From Austropuccinia psidii (Eukaryota > Basidiomycota > Pucciniomycetes > Pucciniales > Sphaerophragmiaceae), in assembly GCA_023105745.1 (NCBI GenBank), contig JALGQZ010000003.1, positions 75,552,696 through 75,616,695 on the forward strand: DNA of 64,000 bases, read 5' to 3'. The position numbers were made by a program, and so were the translations under genes. Positions 24,620-36,444 of the stretch are shown here, piece after piece; the stretch's first letter is position 1, and every line of letters begins with the position of its first letter. The notes under the pieces are model-generated. The model had not been told where the DNA came from. It worked only from the letters and a program-made list of their open reading frames with translations, and searched no databases.

Positions 24620-26133
24620 TCAAGCTTTTGAAGAATTGGGCCCAGGCTTTTCAGGATATAATGAATGAAAATCTTTGACAAGTTCAGGAAAATTCTTGAG
24701 GTTTTCGGTTGGTTTCCAAGTGGATCTTTCTGGGTCTTGACTGAAACCATTCCATTCCACCAGATACCATAAATTTCCTCTCTTGAGCTTTGAGTCCAGT
24801 ATTTGAGAGACTTCCCATTCCTCTTCTTCTTCAAGGATAATTGGAGGAGGAGGATCTTGATGCCGATTTGGGATTGTTGATGTCTTGACTGGTTCTAAGA
24901 GTGAAATATGGAAGACTGGGTGGATGGACTTCCATTGAGATGGGAGCTTGAGGTGGTAGGCATGAGTGCTGACTTTCTTCAAGATTGGAAAAGGACCCAG
25001 CCATCTTTCAGAAAGTTTTTTGGTGGGTCTAGTTGATTTGATGTTCTTGGAAGAAAGCCATACCATGTCACCAGGATTGAAAACAGGTGAACTTGTTCTA
25101 CTTTTATCTGCATACCTCTTAAAACTGTTTATGGCAACTTCAAGTTCTCTCTTGACATCTTGCTGTACTGATTGTATTTTCGTTGATAACTTTCCAGCAG
25201 GAGTATCTTGAGTCATGTGAACTGAGTCAAATTGTGGATCTCTTCCATAAACAGTGAAAAACGGTGATTGTTTTGTTGAAGAGTGGTCAGAGTTATTGTA
25301 GGCAAATTCAGCCAGAGGGAGCCAGGTGTTCCAATCATCTTGATGATAACTGACATACATCCGAAGGTACTGTTCTAGTATCTGATTTACCCTCTCTGTC
25401 TGTCCATCAGTTTCTGGATGATAAGCAGTTGACAAAGATTGATCCAAAAAGAAGAAACAAAAGGAGAACCTCAATCACTAACAATGCTTGAAGGAAGGCC
25501 ATGCTTTGAGAAAATATTCTTGATGAATAAATGGGCCAAATCTAGTGAAGTGATTGAAGACATTGTTGGAATAAAAACTGCCATTTTTGAGAATCTGTCC
25601 ACTATGACTAAAATTGAATCAAAGGAATTGGACCGTGGCAGTTGAGTGATGAAATCCATTGAAAGACAAATCCAAGGACCACTTGGAATTGGAAGAGGCT
25701 TGAGGAGTCCAAACTTGTTGTGATGAATATTTTTTTTTCTTGAACACTGTTGACAGGATGATAAATAATCCTTGATAAATTGAGTCATGCCGGACCAGTG
25801 GAAATCCCGCTTGACAAGCTTGAGAGTCTTCTCTTGGCCAATGTGTCCAGCTAGAGGAGAGTCATGCTGCTTTTGAAGTATATTGAGCTGAATTGTGGGG
25901 TCATTTGGGACCACCACCCGATCTTTGAAAAGGAGAAGTTTGGAAGAGGAATCAAGAGAATAATCTTGGACAGATTTACCTTTACCCAAATCTTCAAGGA
26001 CACTTCTATATTGAGAATCTTGCCACACTGCCTTCTGAATTGAATAAATCAAATACGAAAATGAATCCACCTTGACTGCAAAAAACTTTGAGGCTTGAAT
26101 CTCATCTTGCTTGATTATCTTCTGATAGTTCAT
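24620..26133 (-). pseudogene. C1 integrase with C-terminal chromodomain, frameshifted
   Basis: Two overlapping frames on the minus strand. 25471-26133 carries the zinc-binding part (HxxxxxAGHIGQEKT ... CQQCSRKK) and the core with MDFITQLP and VIVDRFSK, ending at the second catalytic Asp (IVSD). 24620-25474 continues with STAYHPETDGQTERVN, including the catalytic Glu, then a GPFPI..HPVFHISLL module and a chromodomain (EWEVSQILDSK ... YLVEWNGF ... STWKP). The join near 25450-25474 is a frameshift that removes the usual residues between the two core halves. The chromodomain and GPF/Y module place C1 with chromoviruses. Not functional as read. Confidence 0.88.
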
Positions 26134-26540
26134 TGGATTCTTTCTGATGAAATCCTCCCCCCTCTATGGGTAAACGTTGTCCCGACGTGACAAGGCATCT
26201 GGAAGGGTGGCCAAGCGGCCAGGGCGGTACGTGATTGAGAAATGGAATTAAGATAAAATTTCAGCCCAGCGGGCTTGACAGTGAGTGAGAATCTTGGAAG
26301 ACATAAAATATTGAAGAAATGAATGATCAGTGAGAACTTCAAAAGGGGAAGAAATTGAAAGAAGGAAAGCCCTCCAGCGCTTGAGAGCCCATACTATTCC
26401 AAGGAGTTCCTTGTCATGCATCTCATAATTAAGCTCAGCTGGTAGGAGCTTGCAGCTATCAAATGCAATGGGATGTTTTCCTGAGTCAGAGACCTGACTC
26501 AGTACAGCACCCAAGGCATAATCTGATGCATCGGTCTCTA
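26130..26540 (-). pseudogene. C1 RNase H region, broken
   Basis: Minus strand: GAVLSQVSDSGKHPIAFDS, ELLGIVWALKRWR and VLTDHSFL motifs typical of gypsy RNase H in 26248-26514, then a stop at ILS*, after which the tail continues (YRPGRLATLPDALSRRDN) in the same sense. The TAA probably replaces a sense codon. The boundary with RT near 26540 is another frameshift. The tail is richer in CpG than the surrounding sequence. Confidence 0.8.
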
Positions 26541-27406
26541 CAATGGTGGGTAGAGAAGGATTGGAGCAGTGGTGAATGCCTCTTTGAGTTGATGAAACTG
26601 TCTAAGAGCTTCCTCATTGAGGGGAAAACAGGAATCTTTCTTGAGGAAACTTGTGAGTGAACTAATCTTCTTTGAATAATTCTTGATGAAACGGCAGTAA
26701 AAATTGGCAAAGCCAAGGAATGATTGAAGAGCCTTGAGGTTTCTTGGAGGTGGCCAATTGAGAACTTGCTGGAATTTTGCTTGGTCCATCTTGAGGCCTT
26801 CAGAAGAAACAACATAACCTAAATACTCTACACTAGAAACATGGAATAGGAATTTGGACGCCTTAGCAAAGAGCTTATTGGCTCTGAGTCTGGAAAGAAG
26901 AGTGGACAGATGAGTGACATGTTCTTCCTCAGATTTGGAAAAGACCATAATGTCATCCACATAAACCACATCATAAACATCAAGAAGATCATAAAAAATA
27001 TCATTGACAAGATTTTGAAAAGAAGCAGGAGCATTGGTAAGCCCAAATGGCATAACCAAGTACTCATAACTACCATATTTGGTTGTAAAACAAGTCAAAT
27101 GTTCATCACCTTCCTTGATTCTGAGCAGGTTATATGCACCACACAAATCAATCTTGGAGAAGATAGAAGAACCATTGAAAACAGTGAGAAGCTGATTCAT
27201 AGGAGGAACAGGATACTTGTTCTTCCTAGGACAGCATTGAGTTTGCGGTAATCAACACACAAACGGAGGCCACCATCTTTCTTTTTGACAAAAAGAACAG
27301 GTGCTCCTGTAGAAGAGGAGCTTGGCCGGATGAAACCTTTCTCTACATTCTCTGAAATGTAGGCCCTGAGTGTATCTGACTCTTGGTTTGATAAAGAGTA
27401 GATCAC
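26538..27406 (-). pseudogene. C1 reverse transcriptase, frameshifted
   Basis: 27197-27406 carries the RT start ([25 protein letters not shown]); 26538-27200 carries the rest in another frame: FSKIDLCGAYNLLRI (motif A with Tyr in the steric-gate position), YLVMPFGLTNAPASFQ, VVYVDDIMVFS (catalytic YVDD), and the connection to RNase H (LGFANFYCRFI). The single break is near 27200, by LNAVLGR where LNA(I/V)T(R/K) is usual. Catalytic residues are kept, so the break may be fairly recent. Confidence 0.88.
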
Positions 27407-27770
27407 CCCAACTGGAGGTAGAGACCCCTCCAGCTCAATATAATGATCACAGGCACGGTGAGGAGAATTTTCTCTGCTTTCACCTTGGAATATACATCCA
27501 AGTATTGGTGATAAACAGAAGGAACAACCTTCATCACGGTTTCTATTTCTTCTGGCTCTTCCTCTTCATCCCACAACTCCTCCAGGGAGGAAGGTCCATA
27601 TTCCCAAAGAAGAGATGAAGTGAAGATACAGAACTATCTTCTCCAACATGTTGAATCTCTTTGAAGACTTCATCTCTAGATGATAGTAATGACTGATGGG
27701 AATTAAGGGAAGGAATATGGACAGAAGACGGAAATGATGGTGTTCTAGAATCACCAACCAGAGCTGCACA
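27407..27770 (-). pseudogene. C1 protease-RT linker, degraded
   Basis: No long frame stays open. Short stretches on the minus strand encode a polar, acidic linker like the one in H (49200-49640). Expected between protease and RT in this family. Confidence 0.5.
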
Positions 27771-28340
27771 TTATTTGGCAGAAGAAAAGTCATTACTAAA
27801 AGAAATTGAAGAATCATTATAGTCCTTATGATCAGAATTAAAAGTGATCAATCCTTGCCTCCAATCAATAAACGGATTAAAATAATTAAGAAAGTCAAAG
27901 CCCAATATGAGGTCTTCTCCCTTGGGAGTATCAATGACTAAAAAGTCCCATTCAAAGCTTGGGAAGGAAGGGAGCTCAACCATATATTTAGTATGGTGAG
28001 TCAAAAATAAGGAAGGACACTCAGAGGAGTCTAAAATGATGAGTGGAATCTTCTCTGGAAGTCCTGACATAGTCAATGAATACTTGTGAACAAACTGCTT
28101 TGCAATAAATGAGTTGGTAGCACCAGAATCAATGAGAATACTGTAAAAAACATCAGAAAGAGAAGAAAAAACAAAGAATTTAAGAGAATTCTTGACACCA
28201 GTATTCAGAATGCACAATTGTGCTCTGGAAAGAAAACTGTGAAGACCATTGAACACAACATGATCTTCACTCATGATTTTCCCTGGCTGGGAAATTTGCC
28301 TGACAGTTGGATAAGCTTGTTTTGGGGCCTTTTGAAACAA
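27771..28340 (-). pseudogene. C1 aspartic protease region
   Basis: Minus-strand ORF with FYSILIDSGATNSFIAKQF, the D-S-G-A active site of a retropepsin, and EDLILGFDFLNYFNPFIDW, the conserved second half ending in the substrate-flap partner region. It follows gag in an overlapping frame (28271-28340) and leads into the degraded linker. It is in pieces relative to RT, so it is not part of a working polyprotein. Confidence 0.82.
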
Positions 28341-28855
28341 GACTCAAGACTATGCTTCCCACCACAATAGGTACAAAGACCCTCCTTGATTCTTCTTTCT
28401 TTTTCAGAGTTCATGCGCTTGAAATGCTTATTCAATAAAGAATAATGGGGCTTGGCCCTCGTCTGAAAATTCTTCTTCTTCTTTTGACTTGAGCTTGAAG
28501 AACTTTGAGGCTTCTGGCTTCTTCTCTTGATGATGACTCTTTTCATTTTGCCTTTCATAGTACCTGGTATCAAGTTCCAGGGTAACGTCCATTTAGTCTT
28601 GAAGAGAGTCAATTTTTGAAGGATGGGAGGCCAATTGATCCAAAATCCTGGATGGCAATCCCTTCCTGAAATGATGGATGAGAGCTCTTTCACCCCAATC
28701 ACCAATTCTGGAGACTAAAGTTCTAAAATCAGCAATGTATAAGGATACATGCCCACCTTCTTTCATTCTTAAAAAATCCAACTCAATTTCTGCTTTTCTG
28801 ACTTCATTTGGATCCCCAAACAAAGTGAAGAGTTGGGATTCAAACAGTTTCCAAG
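28271..28855 (-). pseudogene. C1 gag C-terminal part, cut by element B1
   Basis: Two frames, 28593-28855 and 28271-28705: capsid end (TWKLFESQLFTLFGDP, EGGHVSLYIADFRTLVSRIGDWGERALIHHFRKGLP) and a zinc knuckle CTYCGGKHSLESC, of the form CX2CX3HX4C, one residue shorter than the canonical spacing. The gag is cut at 28855 by insertion of B1; the N-terminal half is not found on the far side of B1. The H gag at 49985-51364 shows what is missing. Confidence 0.85.
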
Positions 28856-30684
28856 TGTAAGGTGTGGATATGAAACTTTGATTAAAAATCAAGTACTTTT
28901 CCTGTCCTCAAAATTGGTATAAGGTAAAAAATCAATTAAAAATAGTAAATGATATTATTTTTAAGAGAAAACACGCCAATTTTATTGTTTATAACTTTAT
29001 TAGTATAAAACAGTAATATTATAAAAATTTATTGTTTTACCAACAATGAAGATTTATCCAAAAAATACTCTACAAGAGATATTATAAGGCTACAAAAGAA
29101 ATTTCTTCAAGAGCAATTTCAATTGAAATTAATTGAGCAAAGAGCTGCAGGCAATTAATTAAAGAAAAAAGTCTTTAAAAAGAATATTAAAGAGAAAACA
29201 CATCCAAAAGTGACCAGAGTGAATTTGGAAACAAAGTGACAAAGTTTACAGTGATGAAAGATGCTTTAATTCACTTTTGGGGTGGTTCAGGGGTAAAAAT
29301 GATTATAAAAGTTACAAAAAATGATTATAATGTTTTTTTCACGTGGTTAAAAGGTTTAAAATGATTTAATAAAGGTGGTTGGAATCTCTTATTGATTGGT
29401 TTAACAATGTTTAAACTAATTATAAAAGGAAAAGATTCTAACATGAAGAGAAAGGTGGGGAAAAGAAGACATTCTTTTATAGCCATCAATTTTCTTACTC
29501 CAAAAGTAAATTTTACTCTTGTCAGTCGTGAAAAATAGTCTGAAAACAGAAAAGCCAATTATGGCATCATTGGACCCTGATTTAGACCAAAAAGGGCTGG
29601 TTTAAGCCATTTCTGGCCATTTTAGACCCTTAAAATCAGCCATTACTATAGCAATACCTGGTCTAGAGCCTCCAAAACACTTCAGAATGTGTGTAAGAGA
29701 CGTAGAAACCAGTTAAAACTGTTTTTACTATGATGGTTTTATCTGAAGGGTAGTTTTACCCTCTGGGCAACAGCTAAAACTACCCCAGTTGGTATCAAAA
29801 CCTCATCATCAATTGAGTCCACAGACCCTGTAACTCAATTCCAGGCCAAAAGTGATGAACTTTTGCGTGAATTTTGACATCCCATGCCTGTCAGCAAGGA
29901 ATTTGGGGGTCTAGCTCCCCCTTAGAGCTGGAGTTCCTTTTCCCCCCCAAATTTAATCTTTCCAATTGATTTTTCCTTTAATTCCTCATCATGTATTATA
30001 CTTATAATTTACATATGTAATTAAATTGAATTGTACAGTACAATACAGTAATAATTGACACCTCATATGTAAATCAAAGTTCACTTATGTAATACACGCG
30101 CACATTTTGACATTTCAATTGAATTCAATTGAAAATACTTCAATTCCTCATAACTTCTAAACTAAACACAACACCTCAATTTTAACACAAAAATTGATGG
30201 TTAACACCACATGTGGTGTGAATTAAATTAGAGTTTTGAGGATTTTCAACTTTTGTATTGAAAATACTAAAAACTTAATTTAAGCTTATTTAGAGTTGAG
30301 TTACAAGAATTTCACTCAGAGGTGACCCCACCTGATTTTTTATGAGGAATCCAATGGTGAAATAATTTTTATGTGTTTATTCATTGGATAGAAAGTTATA
30401 ATAATTTTTATTTAAAGTTTTTCCAAATTTATTTATTTTTTCACAATTTTTGTTAAAATTTCATTTTTACTTAATTTTTTCAAGTATAAATGTAATTTTA
30501 TACTTACAAAATTTAATGTATTTTTATTTTTAAATTGCAATTAATTTTTTATTTTTGATATAATTTTATATTTATATTTTGATTTTTGTTTTAACAATAT
30601 AAATAAATTTATTTTATTTATATTAATATGTTATTTTTGTATTTGTGGTCTTTTGGGTATATGAAATTACCTCTAAGGCTAACA
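28856..30684 (-). repeat. B1 3' LTR
   Basis: 1829 bp, TGTTAGCC...CCTTACA on the minus strand. TATAAAAG complement at 29474-29481. AT-rich U3 with long T/A runs at 30400-30640. It is followed by polypurine tract 30685-30696. Confidence 0.92.
29474..29481 (-). promoter_or_regulatory. TATA box in the B LTR
   Basis: Minus-strand GGCTATAAAAGAATG. The same motif is at 37667-37674 in the 5' LTR. Confidence 0.55.
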
Positions 30685-30696
30685 TTCCCTCCCCCT
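30685..30696 (-). promoter_or_regulatory. B1 polypurine tract
   Basis: Minus-strand AGGGGGAGGGAA abuts the 3' LTR. AATATT inverted repeats lie just inside it (30704-30722), in the same place as the palindrome of family A. Confidence 0.75.
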
Positions 30697-33067
30697 AAAA
30701 AAGAATATTACTTTTCAATATTGATGTTTCTGGTGTGTCTGAATCTCCTGAGGAGTTTGGTAGCTTCTGGTATATCTTTTTCTTCTAACTATTCATCTTC
30801 ACAAGTTGGGTCACTGTACCTAACAAGGTATTGCCTTACTTTTTTGGTTCTCAATTTCCTTTCTTTAAGAACTTTGGTAATTTTCTTAGTACCAGATGTC
30901 TCAATAGGAGGTATAACTTGGGGAATCTTCTTCCTGAAGGGAAATTTTTAAGCATCACTAGATTTATATGGTTTTATCAAGCTCACTGGAAATGTAGGGT
31001 GCTTATTGCTCAGTTCTTCAGATAACTCTACTTCAACAGCATTTTCTCCATGGAGGGCCTTAATCACAAAAGGTCCTGAAAAGGAGTCTTTCAACTTTTT
31101 ACATCCTTTGATGTTATTGAAGTTAGTGGTGGATATAAGAACTAGGTCCCCCACTTTGAAATCTGGAGTTGCATGTGATTTATCCCATTTGTCTTTGGCA
31201 TATGCAAAAGAGTCCTCCATGCACCTTACTTCATGCTTTCTAGCTTTGTCTAGCATTACTTTGAAGCTAGCAGCTGTGGGATGTATCTCAATTAAATCCT
31301 TCCTCAAGGAATCTTGGGGTAACTTCGGGTTCCATCTATTTTCCAGAATAGCAGGAGTCTGATTGGTACTGGCATGGATTGATGCTTTATATGCTAATTC
31401 CAATGGTGGCAGCAGAGTACACCAATCATGGGTAAATCCATCACAATCTTTGAATTCAAGGCCAACTGCACAAAATCTTCTCACCATGTCCTCTAAGGTT
31501 TGGATCATCCTTTCAGTCAGGCCATCAGTCTGTGGGTGGTAGGCTGTAGAGAAAGACAGTTTAGTGCCAAATAATTGGTGAAGAGTTGTCCATAGTGCTG
31601 AAGTAAATTTGGGATCCCTATCACTAATGATATTTGTAAATATCCCAGTCCATGACACTACTCTATTCCATATCAGAAGAGCTGTATCCATGGCTGTATC
31701 ATCTTTGTGACATGGTAAAAAGATTGGAGTTTTACTGAATCTGTCCACAATTACCAGGCAAGAATCATAGCTTCTGTCACCTCCTGGTGGTAGGCCAGTT
31801 ACCCAATCCATATGGACAATTTCCCAAGGTCTGTTTGGTTTTTGGATTTTTATCATATTTCCAAGTCTCTTGCCAGTGGATTTATTTGCCTTTTGGCATC
31901 TGTCACAGGTTTTGCAATACTCTGCAACATCTTTCTGCCACATTGGCCACCATATGCAGGTCTTTAATTTCTCTCTTGTTCTATCTTAAGACAGATGTCC
32001 TGAAAAGGGACTATCATGGCATTCTTTCAGTACAATATTGATTAATGACCTTTCCACAACTGTAATGACACATGTGTGCTTGGTTCTGTGGTAAATTATA
32101 CCATCCAGTAGGTGAAATCTTCCTTCATCATAAGATTTTCTCCATACTTCATCCAAGGCATGTATTAGAGAGTTGTCTTTACAGTCTTTGTTAAGCAATT
32201 GGCATAACATGCTACAATTCTTATCTTGAGTGTAACTACTTCTGAATTCTTCAAAGAAGGTGGTGTTCAAGTCTGTAACACTTATTCCTTCTATTGGAAT
32301 TTGTGGTGAAGCTTCTTCTGGTACATAAGGAGGATTATCAATATTATTTGGTAATGGCCATCTGCTTAGTCCATCTGCATTCTTATGAATATTCCCATCC
32401 TTATGAACAATAGTCATATTGCCTCTGTATTCTTGTATGGCTATTTGCCATCTGAGCATATGTCTGTTGGGTGTTTTCATGTTTAAAAGTGATTTGACAG
32501 CAGTACAATCTGTTATCACCTCAAAACAACATCCCTCCAAGAAGTAGTTTAATTTTTCCAAGGCCCAGAAAAGACATAGACATTCCATATGGGTCCTTCT
32601 ACAGGTTTATCATTTATGATCTGAACTTGGTGAAGTGCAGCACCTAGTCCATCCCCTGAGGCATCAATATACAGTTTGAAAGGCAATTTAAGGTCTGGCA
32701 TCAGTAAGAGTGGAGCAGTGGTCAATGCTTCTCTTAGAGATTCAAAAGCTTTGAATCTGTCAACAGTCATTTCAAATACTGTGTCTTTGTCACACAATTT
32801 ATAAAGTGGTCTTGCTATGGATGCAAAATCTTTAATGTGTTGCCTGTAATATCCTGAAAAACCTAAGAATGACTGAATTTCCTTTTTGTTCTGAGGCATG
32901 GGTTTTAGCAATACTTCTGCAACTCTGTTTTTGTCAATTCCAAGGGATAAACCAGATACAACATGTCCTAGTGCCTTAAGTTCTTTAAATCCAAAATGGC
33001 ATGTCTTCAAGGAGATTTTCATGTTGACTGATTGAATTTTCGTCAAACCTCTGGACAATCTGTACAT
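30697..33067 (-). pseudogene. B1 pol, RT end to chromodomain-like tail, broken
   Basis: Minus strand, same order as family A. 32549-33067: RT connection and RNase H start ([27 protein letters not shown]), ending in a frameshifting deletion after EGPI where family A has about 18 more residues. 31986-32588: RNase H end and integrase start, ending in TAA after SGHLS. 30948-31943: integrase core with [25 protein letters not shown] and TDGLTERM, so the catalytic triad is kept. A TAA after SSDA and a Trp-to-TAG change in DE(W)LEEK break the tail. At least four separate lesions. Confidence 0.88.
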
Positions 33068-33121
33068 GTGCTCCTCCCAAGTCTTGGAACAGACAATAAT
33101 GTCATCAATGTAAATGATTAA

Positions 33122-34309
33122 TCATCCCTCTGAGAGTTCTTCAGGGAAGATTTCATTCATCATTCTTTGGAAGTGTGAAGGTGCATTTTTGATACCAAAG
33201 GGCATCCTCAAGTATTCATACACTCCACAACAAAAAATAATTCTCAAGTATTTTCTTGTTCTTGGTGTCACCACATTTTGATGGAATCCTTTAAGGGCAT
33301 CCATAGTGGTTATATACACTGCTTGAGATATTTGAGTAAGGGCAATTTGGATTTTTGGTATTGGGTATCTATCTGGAACAGTGTAAGTGTTCAGAGCTCT
33401 ACAGTACCCAGCCATTGTGGATTTTCCATTATGCCATGCCACTATGACTGGTGTAGTTATTTCTACTTCTTCATTGTGGCCTACGTTTCTTATTACACCA
33501 AGGTCCAGAAGTTCTTTGATATGAATTTCTAGAGCTTCTCTTGATTTTGGACTTTCTGGATAAGCAGGTCTTCTTAAAAGTGGTGAATAAAGTCTCTCAA
33601 TGTTAAGAATGATGTCAACTTCATGACCAATAATTGCTCCTAGAGGTTCTTTTTCTGTAGCAAATGCTCCTCTGTGGTCATACAAAAGGGAAGAAAGTTC
33701 ATTTTCTTGTTTAGCAGTCAGATGAACGCTTATTTCAGCCTCATTCAACTGTTCAGACTTGAATTTCTCTAACTCTAAGTTGACTGGTGATACTTTGTTT
33801 ACGGTAATTTGTCTTTTAAATGGTAAAAAGGCAAATTTTTGGCGCTTATTGTCTACAATAGTAAAGTATCTGTCTTTGTTATTGTGTAAATCTATCCCAT
33901 ACATGATTAAATAGTCATTTCCCAATATAAAATGGGTACTAGAGCAATTTTCCATAACAACAAATTCAACTGTTATTTTTAAATTACCATTTATGTGTGG
34001 GAATATGACATTGGTCTCAAAGATTCCTAATGCTTTCATTGGGTTACTTGCACTGAAGAATTTTATTCCAACAATTGGTAACAATTGGTCTTCAAAATTG
34101 GGTACACAAGTCTTAAGAAAAGATTTTCCAACACAAGAACAGAAGGCTCCTGGGTCAAGCAAAAGTTTGGTGGGCTTGTTGTCAATCACCACTTCTGTTA
34201 TACAGGAGTTACCAGCTGTATAACCTTTCCCTCTGTTTGGTTTTGTCTTCATAAGTTGTGCATCTTGAACTTTTGATAAATCAAGTTTACCATTGCTTAA
34301 TTGTGGCAA
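33122..34309 (-). pseudogene. B1 protease and RT N-terminal part
   Basis: One open frame on the minus strand, ended by TGA where family A has Trp ([11 protein letters not shown]). The protease motif reads LLLDPGAFCSCVGK: D-P-G where retropepsins have D-T/S-G. I believe D-P-G may be usual in this B lineage, but could not check. FILGNDYL and the RT motifs [20 protein letters not shown] and [16 protein letters not shown] are present; YIDD lies just beyond the stop at about 33090-33115. The steric-gate Phe is kept. Confidence 0.87.
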
Positions 34310-34321
34310 GTGGGAATAAGA

Positions 34322-35233
34322 TTACATGATGTCAAAAGTGGCATTGATATTTTCTATATCTTTTGAAGATTCAGAACATATGGATGACTTATCATCTGAA
34401 TTGTCTTCAATTATGTCTTCTTTTTCAACATCTGGTTCCTTATCAATATCAATTTCATTGATTTCCCCCCTTTTTGGACATGTATTGGCTAAATGGGTGG
34501 TGCTTTGGCAAATATGGCACTTTCTGACTGTATCTGCAGATTTATACTTAATATTACTGGAATTTTCTTTGGGGTTTTTGCCCACAGAATCTTTCCAAGG
34601 TGTATTAAACCTTGTTTTGAGATTCACCCTACTGGAACCAATTTTGGTTCTGGTGGTTACTTCTTCTAGTATATTGATAATATCCTCTGCTGAAGATTGT
34701 TCAGTAGTCCTGCTTTTGACAGCATGCTCTAAGTCACCTCCACATTGTCTCAGAATTTTCCTATGGATCATAAATTCTGACATGTCAGGATATAATGCTG
34801 TTAATCTGTTCTTTTGTTGGCAAAACCATGGTAAAGCTTTGTCTTTATCAGAATTAAATTTGGCAGATTCAAAGGCTGTTTCAACTTTAAACCTCCAAGC
34901 ATCATTTGCCCATTTGTTGATGATTTGGGTTTTCCACCAAGTGCAACTCTGGTGTCTATGTGCTTGTCTTATTTTGATGTACCATCTGTGAGCTGATCTT
35001 GTAAACAAGGTGTTAAACCTGGCTGTTACCAATCTGTCTGGTAATCCAAAATCCTCTTTGATCATGTCAATACCTCTGATGAATTCCATATGGTCATAAT
35101 CTCCTTCACCACTGAAGTGAGGCCATTCTTTAAGTTTTGGAACTTCTTTCAAGAGTGCTTGGCCCATTGATGGTTCCAAGTTATGAAAAGAAGTGGATAA
35201 TTCATTTTTTAATTGTGAACTATCAGGATCCAA
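34322..35233 (-). pseudogene. B1 Gag capsid region and zinc knuckle
   Basis: Minus-strand frame in register with 33122-34309 but separated by a TAA at 34322 (after FDIM). It holds the Gag core (LKEWPHFSGEGDYDHMEFIRGIDM, WWKTQIINKWANDAWRF, ILRQCGGDLEHAV) and a canonical CCHC knuckle CHICQSTTHLANTC. It aligns with residues about 415-690 of the family A polyprotein. The acidic stretch after the knuckle (EKEDIIEDNSDDKSS) is also shared. Confidence 0.87.
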
Positions 35234-35398
35234 TACTTGTGGATTTGGAATTCTTGTGCCCTCATTTTGATTTAGACTTGTAGAAATTCTTGGTAAGGTG
35301 TTCAGTATTTGTTCAATGGCATTAATTTTACTGTTGCTACACCTTTGAGAATTTCTGTATTCATGTTGGAAGCTTTGTATTAAATTTATTACTTCAAT

Positions 35399-35773
35399 TT
35401 AATACATGTCTTCCTTATGTGTCAGTTCTTGCCATAACTCTGTCTGTCTTGTATTATCAGCAGTGACTTGATTCAATTTCATTGATAATTTTGATAATTC
35501 TTCTTGTGAAGCATTAAAACACTTTTTCAAGGCAATGGTATATGTCTTTACTTCAGTAAATGAATTTGAAATGTCATCAAGGACTTTCTTGTTATCTGTT
35601 TTGATAATATTTATGGCTTGTTTAATTCTTGTTTCAATTATGTCATCAATATTGAATTTAGAATATTTATCTGTTAATTGTTTAATAATGGCAGATTGTT
35701 CATTTATTTCATTGCTAGAAGAATTATCATTATTGGAACTTTTAATTGTTCTTAAAACCTTTCCAAAACACAT
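35399..35773 (-). pseudogene. B1 Gag coiled-coil region
   Basis: Minus-strand frame in register with the Gag core, between TAA 35399 and a frameshift near 35780-35800. Rich in heptad-like I/L/K/E patterns (IKQAINIIKTDNKKVLDDI, LSKLSMKLNQVTADN). It corresponds to the coiled coil at about 265-320 of the family A polyprotein. Confidence 0.75.
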
Positions 35774-35799
35774 AAGTGTTTCATTAATTTGGCACAGAC

Positions 35800-36444
35800 T
35801 CAGTTTGTTTGTTTTAATGTTGTTACAAATGGTTTCATTTTTATCAGAAAGATGTCTTTCACGTCATTTATAGCATCATACAATTCTGGGATGGAATCAA
35901 ATATATCAGAAATCATTTCTGGAATCTTAATCTGGCTTCCTCCTTCTTCTGTAATTCCTTCATGGTTCGGGCCATCTGAAATACATTTTCCATGGCATCC
36001 TGCTGAATCTTTGGGATTCGGTAGCCCTGGCTGTAAGGTTTTGGGGCTGGTGCCTTCCCTTTGCCCTTGTTTGGAGTTTGTGGCTGCTTTTTCACGTTGG
36101 AATTGCTGGTGCTGGCCACTGGGGCTGTTTTTGGCACTGGTTTGGGTGGTGGAGGGTTGTTTTTCCTCCATTCTAGTGTCAAAAGCATCATGTTTTTCTT
36201 CTCCATCAATGGATGCCATCCATTGAGAAATTTGCAAGTGTTGGGATGGCCCAGAAATTTTCTTACTGTCAGGTAAGAATGCATGCAATTTTTCCACAGG
36301 TCTGCAAGCATCCAGTACTCCTTGAATTGAAGTGCATTGTTGTATGCACTGTGGCTGGCTTTGTATATGTCCACAGAGGCTTGTTGTGGCGGTGTCAGCT
36401 CTTTTTGAAGGTAATATAGTATTATCAGCTTCAGAATGACCCAA
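35800..36444 (-). pseudogene. B1 gag-pol frame, N-terminal polar region
   Basis: Polar, Gln/Ser-rich frame on the minus strand that aligns loosely with the first 220 residues of family A gag-pol (TRMEEKQPSTTQTSAKN, SAGCHGKCISDGPN). The frame is open upstream through TRSGASYN, the counterpart of HTRNGSNY in family A, but where family A has ATG I see ATA, so the initiator seems lost here. It overlaps the 35913-36545 frame, which is intact. Confidence 0.65.
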
